From Anthoceros angustus (lineage: Eukaryota > Streptophyta > Anthocerotopsida > Anthocerotales > Anthocerotaceae), in NCBI GenBank assembly GCA_010909165.1, contig MU008187.1, forward strand, positions 128,247 to 192,246: 64,000 nucleotides of DNA. The letters run 5' to 3'. The notes under the pieces are model-generated. The model ran no database searches, had not been told where the DNA came from, and was given only the letters and a program-made list of their open reading frames with translations. Positions 34,290 through 43,663 of this stretch are shown here, piece after piece. Each line of letters starts with the position of its first letter. Position 1 is the first letter of the stretch. A program made the translations under genes and the position numbers.

Positions 34290-35530
34290 ATGCCTTTGTT
34301 TTAGTCTCTAAAGGCTTGTGTGTACGAGTGCGGCCTCTCACACATTTGCAATAGAGGGCTGAGAAATTTTGCAATCGAGGGCTGAGAAATTTGTTCAGAC
34401 TGTTTCTGGCCTTGTATAGCCTAGACTCCTTCACTAGCATGTTTCACAAATTAGCACAATACCCAATCCGAACTGCAAAACAAGCATACAGCATGCCAAC
34501 CTTTGTGCAGTGGCAAGGTTCAGTTAGTCCTATCGATTGGTGCAACATCCTATTCAGCATTGCTGCCCACATTGTGGGGAATGGGGCATGCTTCTCTTCT
34601 TCTGATCTCTACAGGATTTTGGCAATCTACGTTCCTCCAGCTTCCTTCACTAACCGCGACAAGCTGTGTGGACCACGAGCTCTCCCTTTGAGTAGGAAAT
34701 GAGTTAGGTTTTGTTTTTTTCGAAGGCGTAAAGTAGAAAATAAGGCGGAAAGGAAGAAATAAGTCCGAAGTGCTCCGGACTACACTCCGGAGTAGATGTA
34801 GTACTGGAGCACACCCGGGAGAATGGACCAAGACCCGAGTGCCCAAGGTAAGTCCGGGCTATACTCCGGAGTAGGACGGGATAAGTACGCCAAGTAAAGT
34901 AACTTAGGAGTCGGAGCGTGAGGGGCCACGACGGTCGAGAGGTGGACGGCATGCAGCCAGACCGTAGGGTTGCTGCGATAGCGTGTATTCACGCCCGGCA
35001 CAGCAGTAAGGCCAGAGTAAGCGGGAGCGTAAGGCGGGAGTAAGCCATGCAGGCCTCTCACAGTTATGGGCAACGAAGAGACACCCTCCCGTCCAGCGAC
35101 TACTCCCGACGTCACAGGCCGGAGGGAAGGCCATTCTTCCTTACGACCTCGCGGCACTTTTCACAGTCTCTCGCGCTCCGACACCCAGCTCTGTGGCGTT
35201 GTCTTTTCAAGCGCCAAGGCACGCTCATACGCGGCTCACCTTCGTGGTTGGAGCGGCCAACACAGCAACGGAAGAGCAGCGGTGTTTATTTTGCGAGGAG
35301 CAAAAAACAGACTTTGTAAAATGATAAAACAAAAAGTGTGTATCCAAAAAGTACATATGGCCTCACTATATATGTAACTCAAAAACGGTTCACATGACGA
35401 ACCCTAACTAGCCGCACCCTTTTATATTTAACACTCCCTCTAAAGGTAAGCTAGGTTAGGTTAAACGCGTTCACACCGCTCTGAAAACGTTACGCCCGAT
35501 TGCACGCTGCCAGTGTACCAGTACGCGCGA
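34290..35530. other. Region between the MULE and a candidate membrane protein
   Basis: A 22-bp direct repeat (gagggctgagaaattttgca) occurs twice at 34353-34395. A 103-codon plus frame (34391-34702) has no recognisable family. At 34780-34880 the palindrome actccggagta recurs, and 35340-35440 is an AT-rich stretch with the look of an LTR end (ttttatatttaacactccct). I could not find partner copies to prove an LTR. Confidence 0.4.
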
Positions 35531-35553
35531 GCCTAGTGTAAACTCCCGCCACC

Positions 35554-36009
35554 ATAAGAATCCTCCAGACCATCCTCTTTACCATTTCTGTACTCAGCTT
35601 CGTTTGCGTCTTTATCCTCGAGCACTACTCCACGCAGATAGCTGAAAGCATGAGAACTCGAAGGGGAACGAGCTACGAGTGCCCTGAAGTGTATCAGAGA
35701 AGGAAAAAAGGAAGGAGAATCCATGAGAAGGATTCGACTGTCGGCTCGCAATCACCACCAGGGACACCATGTCCCACACTGGAACAGCTGGTAGCCAGTG
35801 TCAACAGCTTCGCCACAGCTAAACATGGTCCTTTGCCGGGGGTCAGGAGGGCAGAAAGGACGGAGGAGCAAGAGCATCCAACGGGGATGCGCTACTCCAT
35901 ACATGCGGCCCCAATCTTGGCTGCCAAGCTAAAGATGGCCATGGAAAGAATAATGAGGAGCTTATGGGGCCGACAGGCACCACCGCCGGTGACAAAGAGC
36001 GGGATGTGA
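35554..36009 (+). CDS. Possible small single-pass membrane protein, no ATG at the expected start
   Basis: One frame stays open from a stop at 35539 to the stop after 36006. Its first part reads IRILQTILFTISVLSFVCVF, a clear hydrophobic membrane segment, followed by HYSTQIAESMRTRRGTSY, a basic stretch (RRKKGRRIHEK) and a Pro-rich, then helix-prone C-terminus (ILAAKLKMAMERIMRSLWGR). The codon where translation would begin is ATA in the context gccaccATA, so a start Met may have been lost or mis-sequenced. The next in-frame ATG is at 35650, after the membrane segment. I recognise no family. It could also be the last exon of a spliced gene. Confidence 0.35.
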   Translation: MRILQTILFTISVLSFVCVFILEHYSTQIAESMRTRRGTSYECPEVYQRRKKGRRIHEKDSTVGSQSPPGTPCPTLEQLVASVNSFATAKHGPLPGVRRAERTEEQEHPTGMRYSIHAAPILAAKLKMAMERIMRSLWGRQAPPPVTKSGM

Positions 36010-36299
36010 AGCTCGCTAGAGAGAAGTATCGCTGTGGAGATTAGGTCTTAAGGTAAGCTTCATCCTCCTGCAAGGCTATCCATCTCCCTCTTCGTTTCAC
36101 TAACGAAATGTGCGTGTCGCTCTGTGCCTCCAAGGAAGACCGAGGCACAACACACCCCAAGGGAACCTTCGGGTTCCCACCCCACCCCACCATGTATAAG
36201 TTATCCGAAATACTTGGTATAGTCGTCCAGCCTAGCCACAAAGATGTTGGTAGTGTTTATGCTTTGCCAATCCTTTAGTGCGCGTGACGTTAGAATCTG
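36010..36299. other. Tail of copia-2, no LTR proven
   Basis: After RNase H the minus strand reads through VGYVHTDSN-like sequence and then a tract complementary to cccaccccaccccacca (36177-36193). That tract may serve as a polypurine tract. Nothing else is recognised. Confidence 0.4.
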
Positions 36300-36317
36300 T
36301 GTGCACATAACCCACCT

Positions 36318-36838
36318 TCACGACTCCCTCCACACATCTCTAATGTAGTGATGTTGAATTTCTATATGCTTAGTGCGGGCGTGAAAACGTGGATTAGCGA
36401 CAAGGGCTAAGGCTGACATGTTATCACACATGATAGGGGTAGGTGTCTGCTGGGTCTGGTCGAGGTCATGAAGGAAGGTCCTTTCCCATTCAGCCTCCTT
36501 TGAAGCATCTGTCAATGATTTGTACTCTGCTTCTGTGGAAGACATGGCTATGGAAGATTGCTTTTTACACGACCAATTCACGGTGAGAAGATAGAGGCTA
36601 TGTGGAGAGACTTTTTCGAATCATCGGCCATCGGTGATGAACCCCTAAGGGTAAGTTTCGTCAGTCCTTCGATAGAAGAGTCCATAATTGTGGGTTCCTT
36701 TGAGATAGCGGAAAATCCGGCGTGACCCAATGTGTTCTTCCCGGATTCTCCAGAAATTGTGATCTTATGCTTACAGTCTTGGATATCGGCCTTGTCCGAT
36801 TCGCTAAGAAGATTAGGTTGCATGTATGCAGGGGACAT
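36318..36838 (-). pseudogene. copia-2 RNase H
   Basis: The frame at 36318-36581 reads SCKKQSSIAMSSTEAEYKSL and ARTKHIEIQHHYIRD, the conserved C-terminal RNase H blocks (S.STEAEY, R.KHI.I..H..R). The preceding frame (36578-36838) holds the linker with SDKADIQDCKHKI-type sequence. The enzyme would degrade the RNA template during reverse transcription. The two halves are in different frames. Confidence 0.8.
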
Positions 36839-36892
36839 CCTTCATGTCCTTAATTTCTTCACAGGATTGTGGGCCTTTGGAGGTGGTAAGTT

Positions 36893-37408
36893 TCACGCCC
36901 ATAGCGAAAGGAGTAGTCGAGGGTCTAGCTTCGTCAAGTTTGAACTTGCAAAAATGTCATTGATATATTTATGCTGGTGAACTATCAGTAGCCCTTCCTC
37001 TCGTACCCTTAAGATTTGAACTCCCAAACAGTATTTAAGTTCTCCGATGTCTTTCATCTCGAACTTGGTACTTAGCTTTTGCTTAACATCAGCTAACAGA
37101 GTGTTATTGTTTGTGGCAAGAATGACATCGTCAACATATAGGGCTAATATGACGAAGCCGCTTCCTTGACTGAGTCGGTAAACATTAGAGTCTGCTGTGC
37201 TTTGGACAAAGGATATACTGAGCAGGTAAATATGCATAGTGATATACCATATTCGGCCACTTTGTTTTAGTCCATATATACACTTGAGCAGTTTAAGCAC
37301 TTTGGTGGGATGTTCGGGATCTTCATATCCTTGTATGTCTGAGTCTTCATCCAGGTCTCCATAGAGGAAGGCCGTGCACACATCCATTTGCTGTAAGTCA
37401 AGGTTCAA
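36893..37408 (-). pseudogene. copia-2 reverse transcriptase (open for 171 codons)
   Basis: The frame includes QQMDVCTAFLYGDLDED, LLKCIYGLKQSGRIWY and LALYVDDVILATNNNTLL, with the YVDD active site complementary to 37127-37138. It continues KDIGELKYCLGVQILR and HQHKYINDIF. The fingers region (ARLVARGFT, LDYQETFSPVV) lies upstream at 37480-37560 in another frame. The frame ends in LLSLWA, where the thumb and connection should go on. Confidence 0.85.
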
Positions 37409-38299
37409 CTCTGCTGCCAGAGCCAGCAGTATGCGAATGGATTGTGCTCGAACAACTGGTGAGAATGTTTCCTGGTAATCTAGGCCCTCAACCTAGGTAA
37501 ATCCTCTTGCCACCAGTCTGGCTTTGTATCTCGCAATCTCCCCTTTGGCGTTGAGTTTAAGTTTAAAACCCACTTACAAGAGATGGCTTTGCCTGTGTGG
37601 AGGTCCGATTTGCCGTCTTGTTCTTGAGCAAAGATTGGTATTCATCCTCCACCGCCCGCCACTTGGAGCAACTGGGCCATGGAGGGCTTCCTTGTATGAT
37701 AGGGGTTCCTCAGGAGGATATTTTGTATAGCACCAAAACAAGACGCTTCGAAAATCGATGGATTGATAATAGGGGTTCTAACCACCGGTCCGGAGGTGGC
37801 CTATGGCGGTGGAACGTCAGAGGGTTGGTTCGGATCGAGTCGTTCTGGCCGAAGGTCCGGTGACATCCTCCTCATCACCGAATTTGAACTATCATTTCAG
37901 GTGAGATCATCTGGTTCACCCGGCTCACTGAGGGTGAGGGTCAACAATGGGAGCCTCAAGAGTCATCTACTTCGATGGAAGGTTGGAGGGTTCTTCTCCA
38001 TCTGTAGGGAAGGTGATGATCAAAGCTTTCATTTGTATCTCCCTAAGGGTTAGAGGGTGTGGGGTTGGTAGTCGGTGTGCAAAGGTTCTACAAGGTGACA
38101 CTGGCAAGGACTAATGATTGAGTGTCAAGGTCATAGAGTTTGTACGCTTTCACATGTTCACTGCACTACAAAAAGGAGACGTTGAGCTCGGTCCTCTAAC
38201 TTCTTTTTCACAGGAATATAGGCGAAGGCCTTGGATCCAAATACTGGAGGTGGAGCAAACTAGGCTTTTCGATGCGAAAACCTCATAAGGAGTGTCCGG

Positions 38300-39053
38300 T
38301 GTGGTAAGTATCCTTATATATACGTAATGTAATAACAGCCTCCGCCCAATACTCTTGAGGTAAGTTGGTATGAAGTAGCATACTCGGTCATTCCAAGTAG
38401 CATCTCGATTTTACGCTCAGCAACTCCGCTCGTTGTCGAGTGTATGGAACAATAAGTTGTCTTTGAATGCCTGCTCTTGAAGGTAATCATCAAAGGCATT
38501 GTTGACAAATCCCCATTATCACTGCAGAGGACTTTAAGTAGGCATCCGATTGTCTTTGTGCAAGTGGGAGCCACTGCTTAAAGTGCATGAGAGTGTCGCT
38601 TTTCAGGTGCATGGGAAAGGTCCAGGAGTACCGACTAAAGTTGTCTGTGAGGGTTAGATAGTACAGTGCTCCACCTAGAGATGGCTCGTGGATCTTTCCA
38701 AAGATATCAGCATGCACAAGTGCAAGGATGCCTTTGCTCTATGTGCGCTTTGGGGAATGGTAGCTCTTCCGCTTGGCAAGGATGCACGACTCACGATGGG
38801 AAGATCCTAAAACAAGGTGTAGGGGTTCTCTGGCAACCTATGCGTGACATGTCAATAAGTTTATGTTAGCATGTCCTAGCTGCCATGAGATGCTAACTGG
38901 GTTGACTTCATATTGATGTAAAACGAAGAATGACTTACGGGATGAGGAGAACACCTCGCCTAACTCAGACAAGTCATGGTCGAGGATACCTCTAAATGCA
39001 CATGCGCCAAAGGAATTCTTCAAAAGCAGCAGCATCATCGACACGTATCTCAT
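38300..39053 (-). pseudogene. copia-2 GAG-pre-integrase and integrase
   Basis: The minus frames give SWQLGHANINLLTCHA (zinc-finger His) and MHADIFGKIHEPSLGGALYY with the first catalytic Asp. Then LTDNFSRYSWTFPMHLKSD and a GDLSTMPL-containing stretch replace the usual NGGEF block (CSDNGDLS near 38510). HSTTSGVAERKIEMLLGMTE follows with the catalytic Glu context. Frames shift at least twice. Confidence 0.75.
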
Positions 39054-39277
39054 ACGCTCGTCGCATGATCTTGCTCATTGACGAAGATTCTTGGCCATTT
39101 CGTACAAATAGAACTCCGATCTTCAAAGTTGTGTTGTCGTCGAGAATGAAGGTACATTGCCCATGTCCTTCAACTTTAAGGCTAGTGTCACTCCTTTCAT
39201 CACCAAGCAGGACTTTATCCTTCATTCGGCACATTGTTAAACTAGAAAATAAATTCGTGTTGTTGCAGATATGAGTA

Positions 39278-39485
39278 GTGGCTCCTGAGTCTTGGAACCA
39301 ATCGTCATTGGCGTGTGATGAAGTTGTCATACAGACAGTGAGGATCTTCAGTGTAGCCTTAGAGTTTTCTCCTTTCTCCTTGACAACAACATTCGCTGAC
39401 GGTCTTGTGAATTGTGGTCGTTGTGGCTCACCACCTTTCTTCTTGCGGCACTCACGTGCCCAATGTCCAGCACCACACGATTAGC
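39278..39485 (-). pseudogene. copia-2 gag zinc knuckle and protease active site
   Basis: The minus strand reads CGAGHWARECRKKKG at 39440-39485, part of a CCHC zinc knuckle. Some 45 residues later comes WFQDSGATTHICNN, the copia aspartic protease active site. Its Asp-Ser-Gly-Ala codons are complementary to 39280-39291. The protease would cut the Gag-Pol polyprotein. Confidence 0.8.
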
Positions 39486-39799
39486 TTCCGTCCGCTTGGG
39501 CACTGAGGAAGATGGGGCAACATCGACCCGACCACCAGTGTCCTACCCTTCGATTTCTTAAACCGAGCGGTGAGCACCTTGTCATTTTGTTTCTAGATCC
39601 ACTGGCAAATAGGCGTCCTTGCTCTTCCCGAAAAGGGCACCAATAACTTCTTCAAGCTTAATGGTGACAAGGTTACCAGCAGAGGATGCGGTGAGCAATT
39701 CGGATGGGTCCATTTTGTGTGGAGATAAAAGTTTTGGTAGGAGGAGGGAGGCTGCTCAGTTGAGCAATGCCTCTACCTCGTCCATCTTGCAGCCAAGGG

Positions 39800-40337
39800 C
39801 AACTATTTGAGCTCTCGATGGCGGAACTTGGTGACATGAGATGCCACTTTGTCTCCCTCCCTCATGCAGCCCATAGAATTCTTCCGTCGCACATAGGGTA
39901 AGAATATTATGTACCCCATATGTGGCTGCAAGTTGATTCCAAATCTCCGAAGCACTGGTGAGATACTCGACATTAGGTACGAGGTCAGCATCCAGGCCTC
40001 CAATAAGTAGAGCAAGTGCTATTGAGTTCAGTTGGTCCCACTTTTGGATGTCATTAACTGACGGGGAGGCGAGGAGTCGGGGTCAGGTTTCTTAAGTGTA
40101 GCATCGACTACGCTCCAGACACCTCGCAACCAAAGTGGACTTCATTCGAACTTTCCAGACTTGGTATCTTGTTCCATTGAATCGATCCTTTTCTTTGAGT
40201 TCAGAGGTAAAGGATGGTCCTGCAAGATTGGGAGACTGTCCCGAGCCAGAAGCCATAGACGAGGTGGTATTCTGCCCGGACTGTAAGTTGAGACGACCAA
40301 GCTGTTGTGTCATTTGATCTATAGACGCTAGGTACAT
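39800..40337 (-). pseudogene. copia-2 gag N-terminal region
   Basis: The start is taken at 40337 (MYLASIDQMTQQLGRL). The frame reaches SFTSELKEKDRFNGTRYQVW, the conserved copia gag N-terminus, then shifts. Capsid sequence continues to about 39803 (HMGYIIFLPYVRRKNSMGCM and HVTKFRHREL, corresponding to the 'V..H...F..L...L' region). It is homologous to copia-1 gag. Confidence 0.75.
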
Positions 40338-40986
40338 GCGTAATGTGACCTTCCTTGAGTTATGACTCGTGGAAGAGAAAACACTAATTACAATGTTACT
40401 GCGCTGATTGACTTTCCTTGCAGGACTTCTAATACTTGATTCGCAGGGAGGGAGGTGTTGGGTTTATGCCAGGATACACAGATGAATATGTAGCTATCTG
40501 TCTGCCCTGACACAAGCACAACACTAATCCCTCCTAGCAAAACAAGAGCTAGAGGTCAATAATTGGCAACGTCATTCGACAGGCAGAATATGATAAGGTA
40601 AATCTTGACGCTTAATAAAAAATGCCAGTTGTTAGATTGTCAAAGTGCTCTTGGTGAAGAGGTAGAACCTAACTAAACTGTCGCGTATCCAGATTGTGTG
40701 AAGAGGCGCGACCGGTAGGTTCTGGATCCTGAGGTCCTGAGATGCGAAAGAGGGTCGACGCTCCAGCTTGATGACTGCTCGAGTGACATGGAGGATGCCA
40801 GGTGACGCTTCATCAAGATTGGTGACGTGCCTCCGCCCAGCGCCCCGCCGCTCGCATGGAAATGGTCAGAAGATGCAATCACTAGCGGAGGGAGAGATCT
40901 GATGATTTCTCTCCTCTTGTTGGCGCCCAAGCTCAATCTTTTTCATGAGATCAACCACTTCATTGATCTGGTATTTGATTGAGCTT
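40338..40986. other. Gap between copia-2 and the large TIR element
   Basis: This probably includes the copia-2 leader and remains of its 5' LTR, but no primer-binding site could be found. The 87-codon minus frame at 40673-40936 has no family signature. Confidence 0.4.
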
Positions 40987-41009
40987 AACATGATAATCTT
41001 GGAAGGGGG
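40987..41009 (+). repeat. Left TIR of the large element
   Basis: It reads AACATGATAATCTTGG followed by AAGGGGG, differing at two positions from the small element's TIR. It is flanked on the left by gagctt. If the element begins at CATGATAAT, the flank is TTAA, but the small element does not share that flank. Confidence 0.85.
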
Positions 41010-41383
41010 TTAATATACAAACCCCCTTCCGCACAACCGAAACCCCCTTCACAAAAAAGACACCGTTCGGGAAATGCAAAATACGTCGAATCCTCCGTCA
41101 ACAGCACCATGCTAAATACTAAAGGGGAAAAAACATTGATATTTCACAATTCATAAAACACGAGGGCTCGGCGCGCTGGCCGGCCGCCAGTATCCTTGCC
41201 CATGGCTATGCTTTGACACAAGTAATGAAAGAAAATCTCGATATCACCGCTTTCAAAACCCTCTTCCGTCCCTCGAATATAGTCTTTCCTCTACAAAGAT
41301 CCTCAAAGTGACCGATCCGAGACTCATCTGCGCTTGGGTGGCTTCAATCTAAAACAATCGCCAGTTGCATGCGTCCAATTCTA
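41010..41383. other. Left subterminal region of the large TIR element
   Basis: ACCCCCTTC occurs at 41021-41029 and 41042-41050, inverted relative to the GAAGGGGG of the TIR and spaced like the corresponding blocks in the small element. These may be transposase-binding sites. A palindromic ctggccggccgccag lies at 41176-41190. Confidence 0.55.
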
Positions 41384-43663
41384 CTACATCGCTGCTACCG
41401 CCAGGGCCTTCGCTTCATCATCTTCGCGTTGTCGCCTCCCTTGTCGCCACCACTCCTGCACACGATCCGTGGTTTGTTGTCCTTCCTCTAGCAAGTCCCC
41501 TGCTTATGCCATCCTCCTTGCACTAAGTGGAACCACCGAGCCAACAATTTTTTCGCTAATACAAACTTCTTTAGCCCAGAATTGTGCTGCTCCTCTCCGG
41601 TGGGCCTCGAATGTGAGCTCCTCTTTCCAGTCTGGCAAAACCTCGAAACCATGTATGCGTTGTGGGATATAACCAGCACAGCGGAGGTCAGCCTCTATGG
41701 CAATAGAATTGCGTCCAGAAAGCAATGCTGCCAGTGTTGTTGTCCCACTTCCTGCGCAACCATCCAGAATCCAATCTCCTTCTTTCGAGAATGTTTTGAT
41801 GAATTTCATCATCAACCCGAGAGGTCTTTGGTACGGGCACACCACCATTTTGTCTTGAGACATGTACACCTGCTTCTTCACCACAATATCATGTGCAATC
41901 ACGGATCGTCCATTGTTAAAAGTCCCCTTCGTAATATTGGGCGTCATAGCCGCCTCTTGTCTTCGAGCCTTCCTTCACACACCAAGCAATCTATGTACTC
42001 CAGTCTCAAATCCACACATTACTCATGTTTGTTTTGTCCCAAACGAAGGACACCATTCCACCCTTGCCACATAATCCACGCATGCACTCTCTCACAAGGT
42101 GAGCTTCTTCCACTCCGTGCATGACAATGAGCCTGAATTCTTCCGCCGTCGTCTTCTCCTGGAAGCTTTGGAAAACTGTGTTCATCATGCCTGCATCCAA
42201 CCGACTATCCATAGGACCAATGTCAAAGCCTCTTGGGACATCCATAACCAGAAGGGTATAAGCCCGCGTCCGAAGGAATCCCCGCATCTCCATAATGTTT
42301 CTTTTTTCCACTTGATAGTAACACTCTTTCTCGGACCACAGAGCGGTGAACAAGTGCGGTCGTCTTTCAAATCCTTGTCGTGATTGGCTGCTCATCCTCA
42401 AGACTCTTCCAGCTTGTTAATCTCAAATATGAAGTTCTTGAAATCCTCCGGCTTTTGCAAATTCTCCACATCCTTTATTTTTGACGCCGAGAAAGAAAAA
42501 CGTTAGAGCAGGACACCACATTCCTATTGTATTCAAACAAGCGGTGTGATGGCGAAGGAGGGTGTGAAAGACGCCGACCGGCGCCTTCACACCCTCCATC
42601 GACGTTTGGGGCTGCACCATGCCACGGGCGCGGCGGCGCCGCCTCGGCGGGGTGGCGGGGCATGGGCGCCGGCCGGCGCGCCGTGACATGTGCGCTGCGC
42701 ATCAAAGATAGTGGGGGCGGCCGGCGCCTCCCCACTATCGTGCCATTCTCGACAGACGTGGCGAGGGGCGCGCCGGCGCGCCTCGCGAATGCAACGAAAA
42801 CCAAAGCGACTCATTGTCGTGGTGACGGATCTCACCTTCCCAAAGAAAAGCCGTTTGAAACCGAGCAATCATGTCGTCCGTTGAGTGTAGAGGATATTCC
42901 TTCCTCACTTCCTCGAAGATGAGCACTCGGATGTTTAGCCATGGCCACTTGAATAACATGCGCTTTTCTTGAAGTAATTTCGTCCTCCATTCCTTTGAGA
43001 TCGAGGATGCTCTCCTTCCCTCTGCGTGACAAGAATCTGCGCCCACATTCACCATCGTATACCGGAATGATTTCCGTGGTTTCAGCATGTCTTTCGGCTT
43101 GAAATACATCGCTTCCACGTGTTTGGGATCATCCGTGACTTTCCTTTTCCCTTCCCTTTCTTGGTGCCAGTATGTGCTTCTTCCGCCTCGTAACTCGCCC
43201 GCTTCCCACTTTGAAAAGATCTTATCAATATTATCCCATACCTTGCCCTCCCGCCGCGATGCATGATGTGTGTCCTGTTGTCCACTTTGTTCTCGCTTGT
43301 ACACGTCATCTTCGCGCCTTCATCATCTTCAATTAATCCAAGAACCTTATAAAGATTGAACTTCCATGACATGGTCATCGCACTCCATCCCGACGCCGTT
43401 AAGAAGCTCATCTCGTAAATATCTTACCTGTTCAATAAAAGACATTTTCTTCCGCTTGTCAGACATTGTGTTATGGTCGGTTGCAAGAACTCTCATCTCC
43501 GGCACCGTAAGCCCACAGTATACATGCGCTTCAACATATTGAAAACAGGACTTCCCCGGAGCAATATCGGCCAAGTGCTTCATAGCAGCATATGTGTGGT
43601 TCCCCCCAAGTACACCCATAATATATTTCTTGGCCCGGACCGCCACCAACTTGCTAATATCGC
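41384..43663 (-). pseudogene. ParB-methyltransferase gene, 3' part (ParB end, linker, methyltransferase domain)
   Basis: In the direction of transcription, 43649-43400 carries the second half of a ParB-like domain (YIMGVLGGNHTYAAMKHLAD, then AHVYCGLTVPEMRVLATDHN). A helical, Lys-rich linker follows (43304-42735). Next comes a methyltransferase domain in the beta-class order: motif IV first (LLVMDVPRGFD, complementary to about 42222-42254), then KPL-type motif X (RPLGLMMKFIKTFS) and AdoMet motif I (DGCAGSGTTTLAALLSGR) ending in IEAD. The fold is that of DNA N6-adenine/N4-cytosine methylases. DVPR instead of DPPY is unusual. There is a TAA at 41504-41506, but homology to the small element continues in frame to a TAG at 41384. 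GC-rich hairpins at 42557-42786 interrupt the linker, so this copy is probably not functional. Confidence 0.75.
42557..42786. repeat. Cluster of three perfect GC-rich hairpins within the linker of the ParB-methyltransferase gene
   Basis: The hairpins are 42557-42597 (arms ggagggtgtgaa), 42707-42739 (arms gatagtgggg) and 42761-42786 (gcgagg...cctcgc). Each has a different outer arm but a similar core rich in GGCCGGCGC. The block is far more GC-rich than the flanking gene sequence, so I read it as inserted or expanded sequence. Confidence 0.8.

Larger units (their letters stand above)
36300..40337 (-). mobile_element. Ty1/copia retrotransposon 2
   Basis: On the minus strand the order is gag (40337 to about 39400), protease (39280), GAG-pre-integrase and integrase (39050-38300), reverse transcriptase (about 37600-36893) and RNase H (36838-36318). 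All copia domains are present in order, but the frame changes several times. A G-rich tract (complement at 36177-36193) follows RNase H and could be the polypurine tract. I could not identify matching LTRs on the two sides. Confidence 0.85.

Noticed and set aside
34780-35460. LTR of copia-2 or a solo LTR
   Set aside because: The sequence has LTR-like features at its right end but no second copy in the window and no clear TG...CA borders with target duplication.
42423-42922. Overlapping Pro/Arg-rich frames around the GC-rich block as genes
   Set aside because: They arise from the GC-rich hairpins, exist on both strands, and are not conserved with the rest of the ParB-methyltransferase gene.
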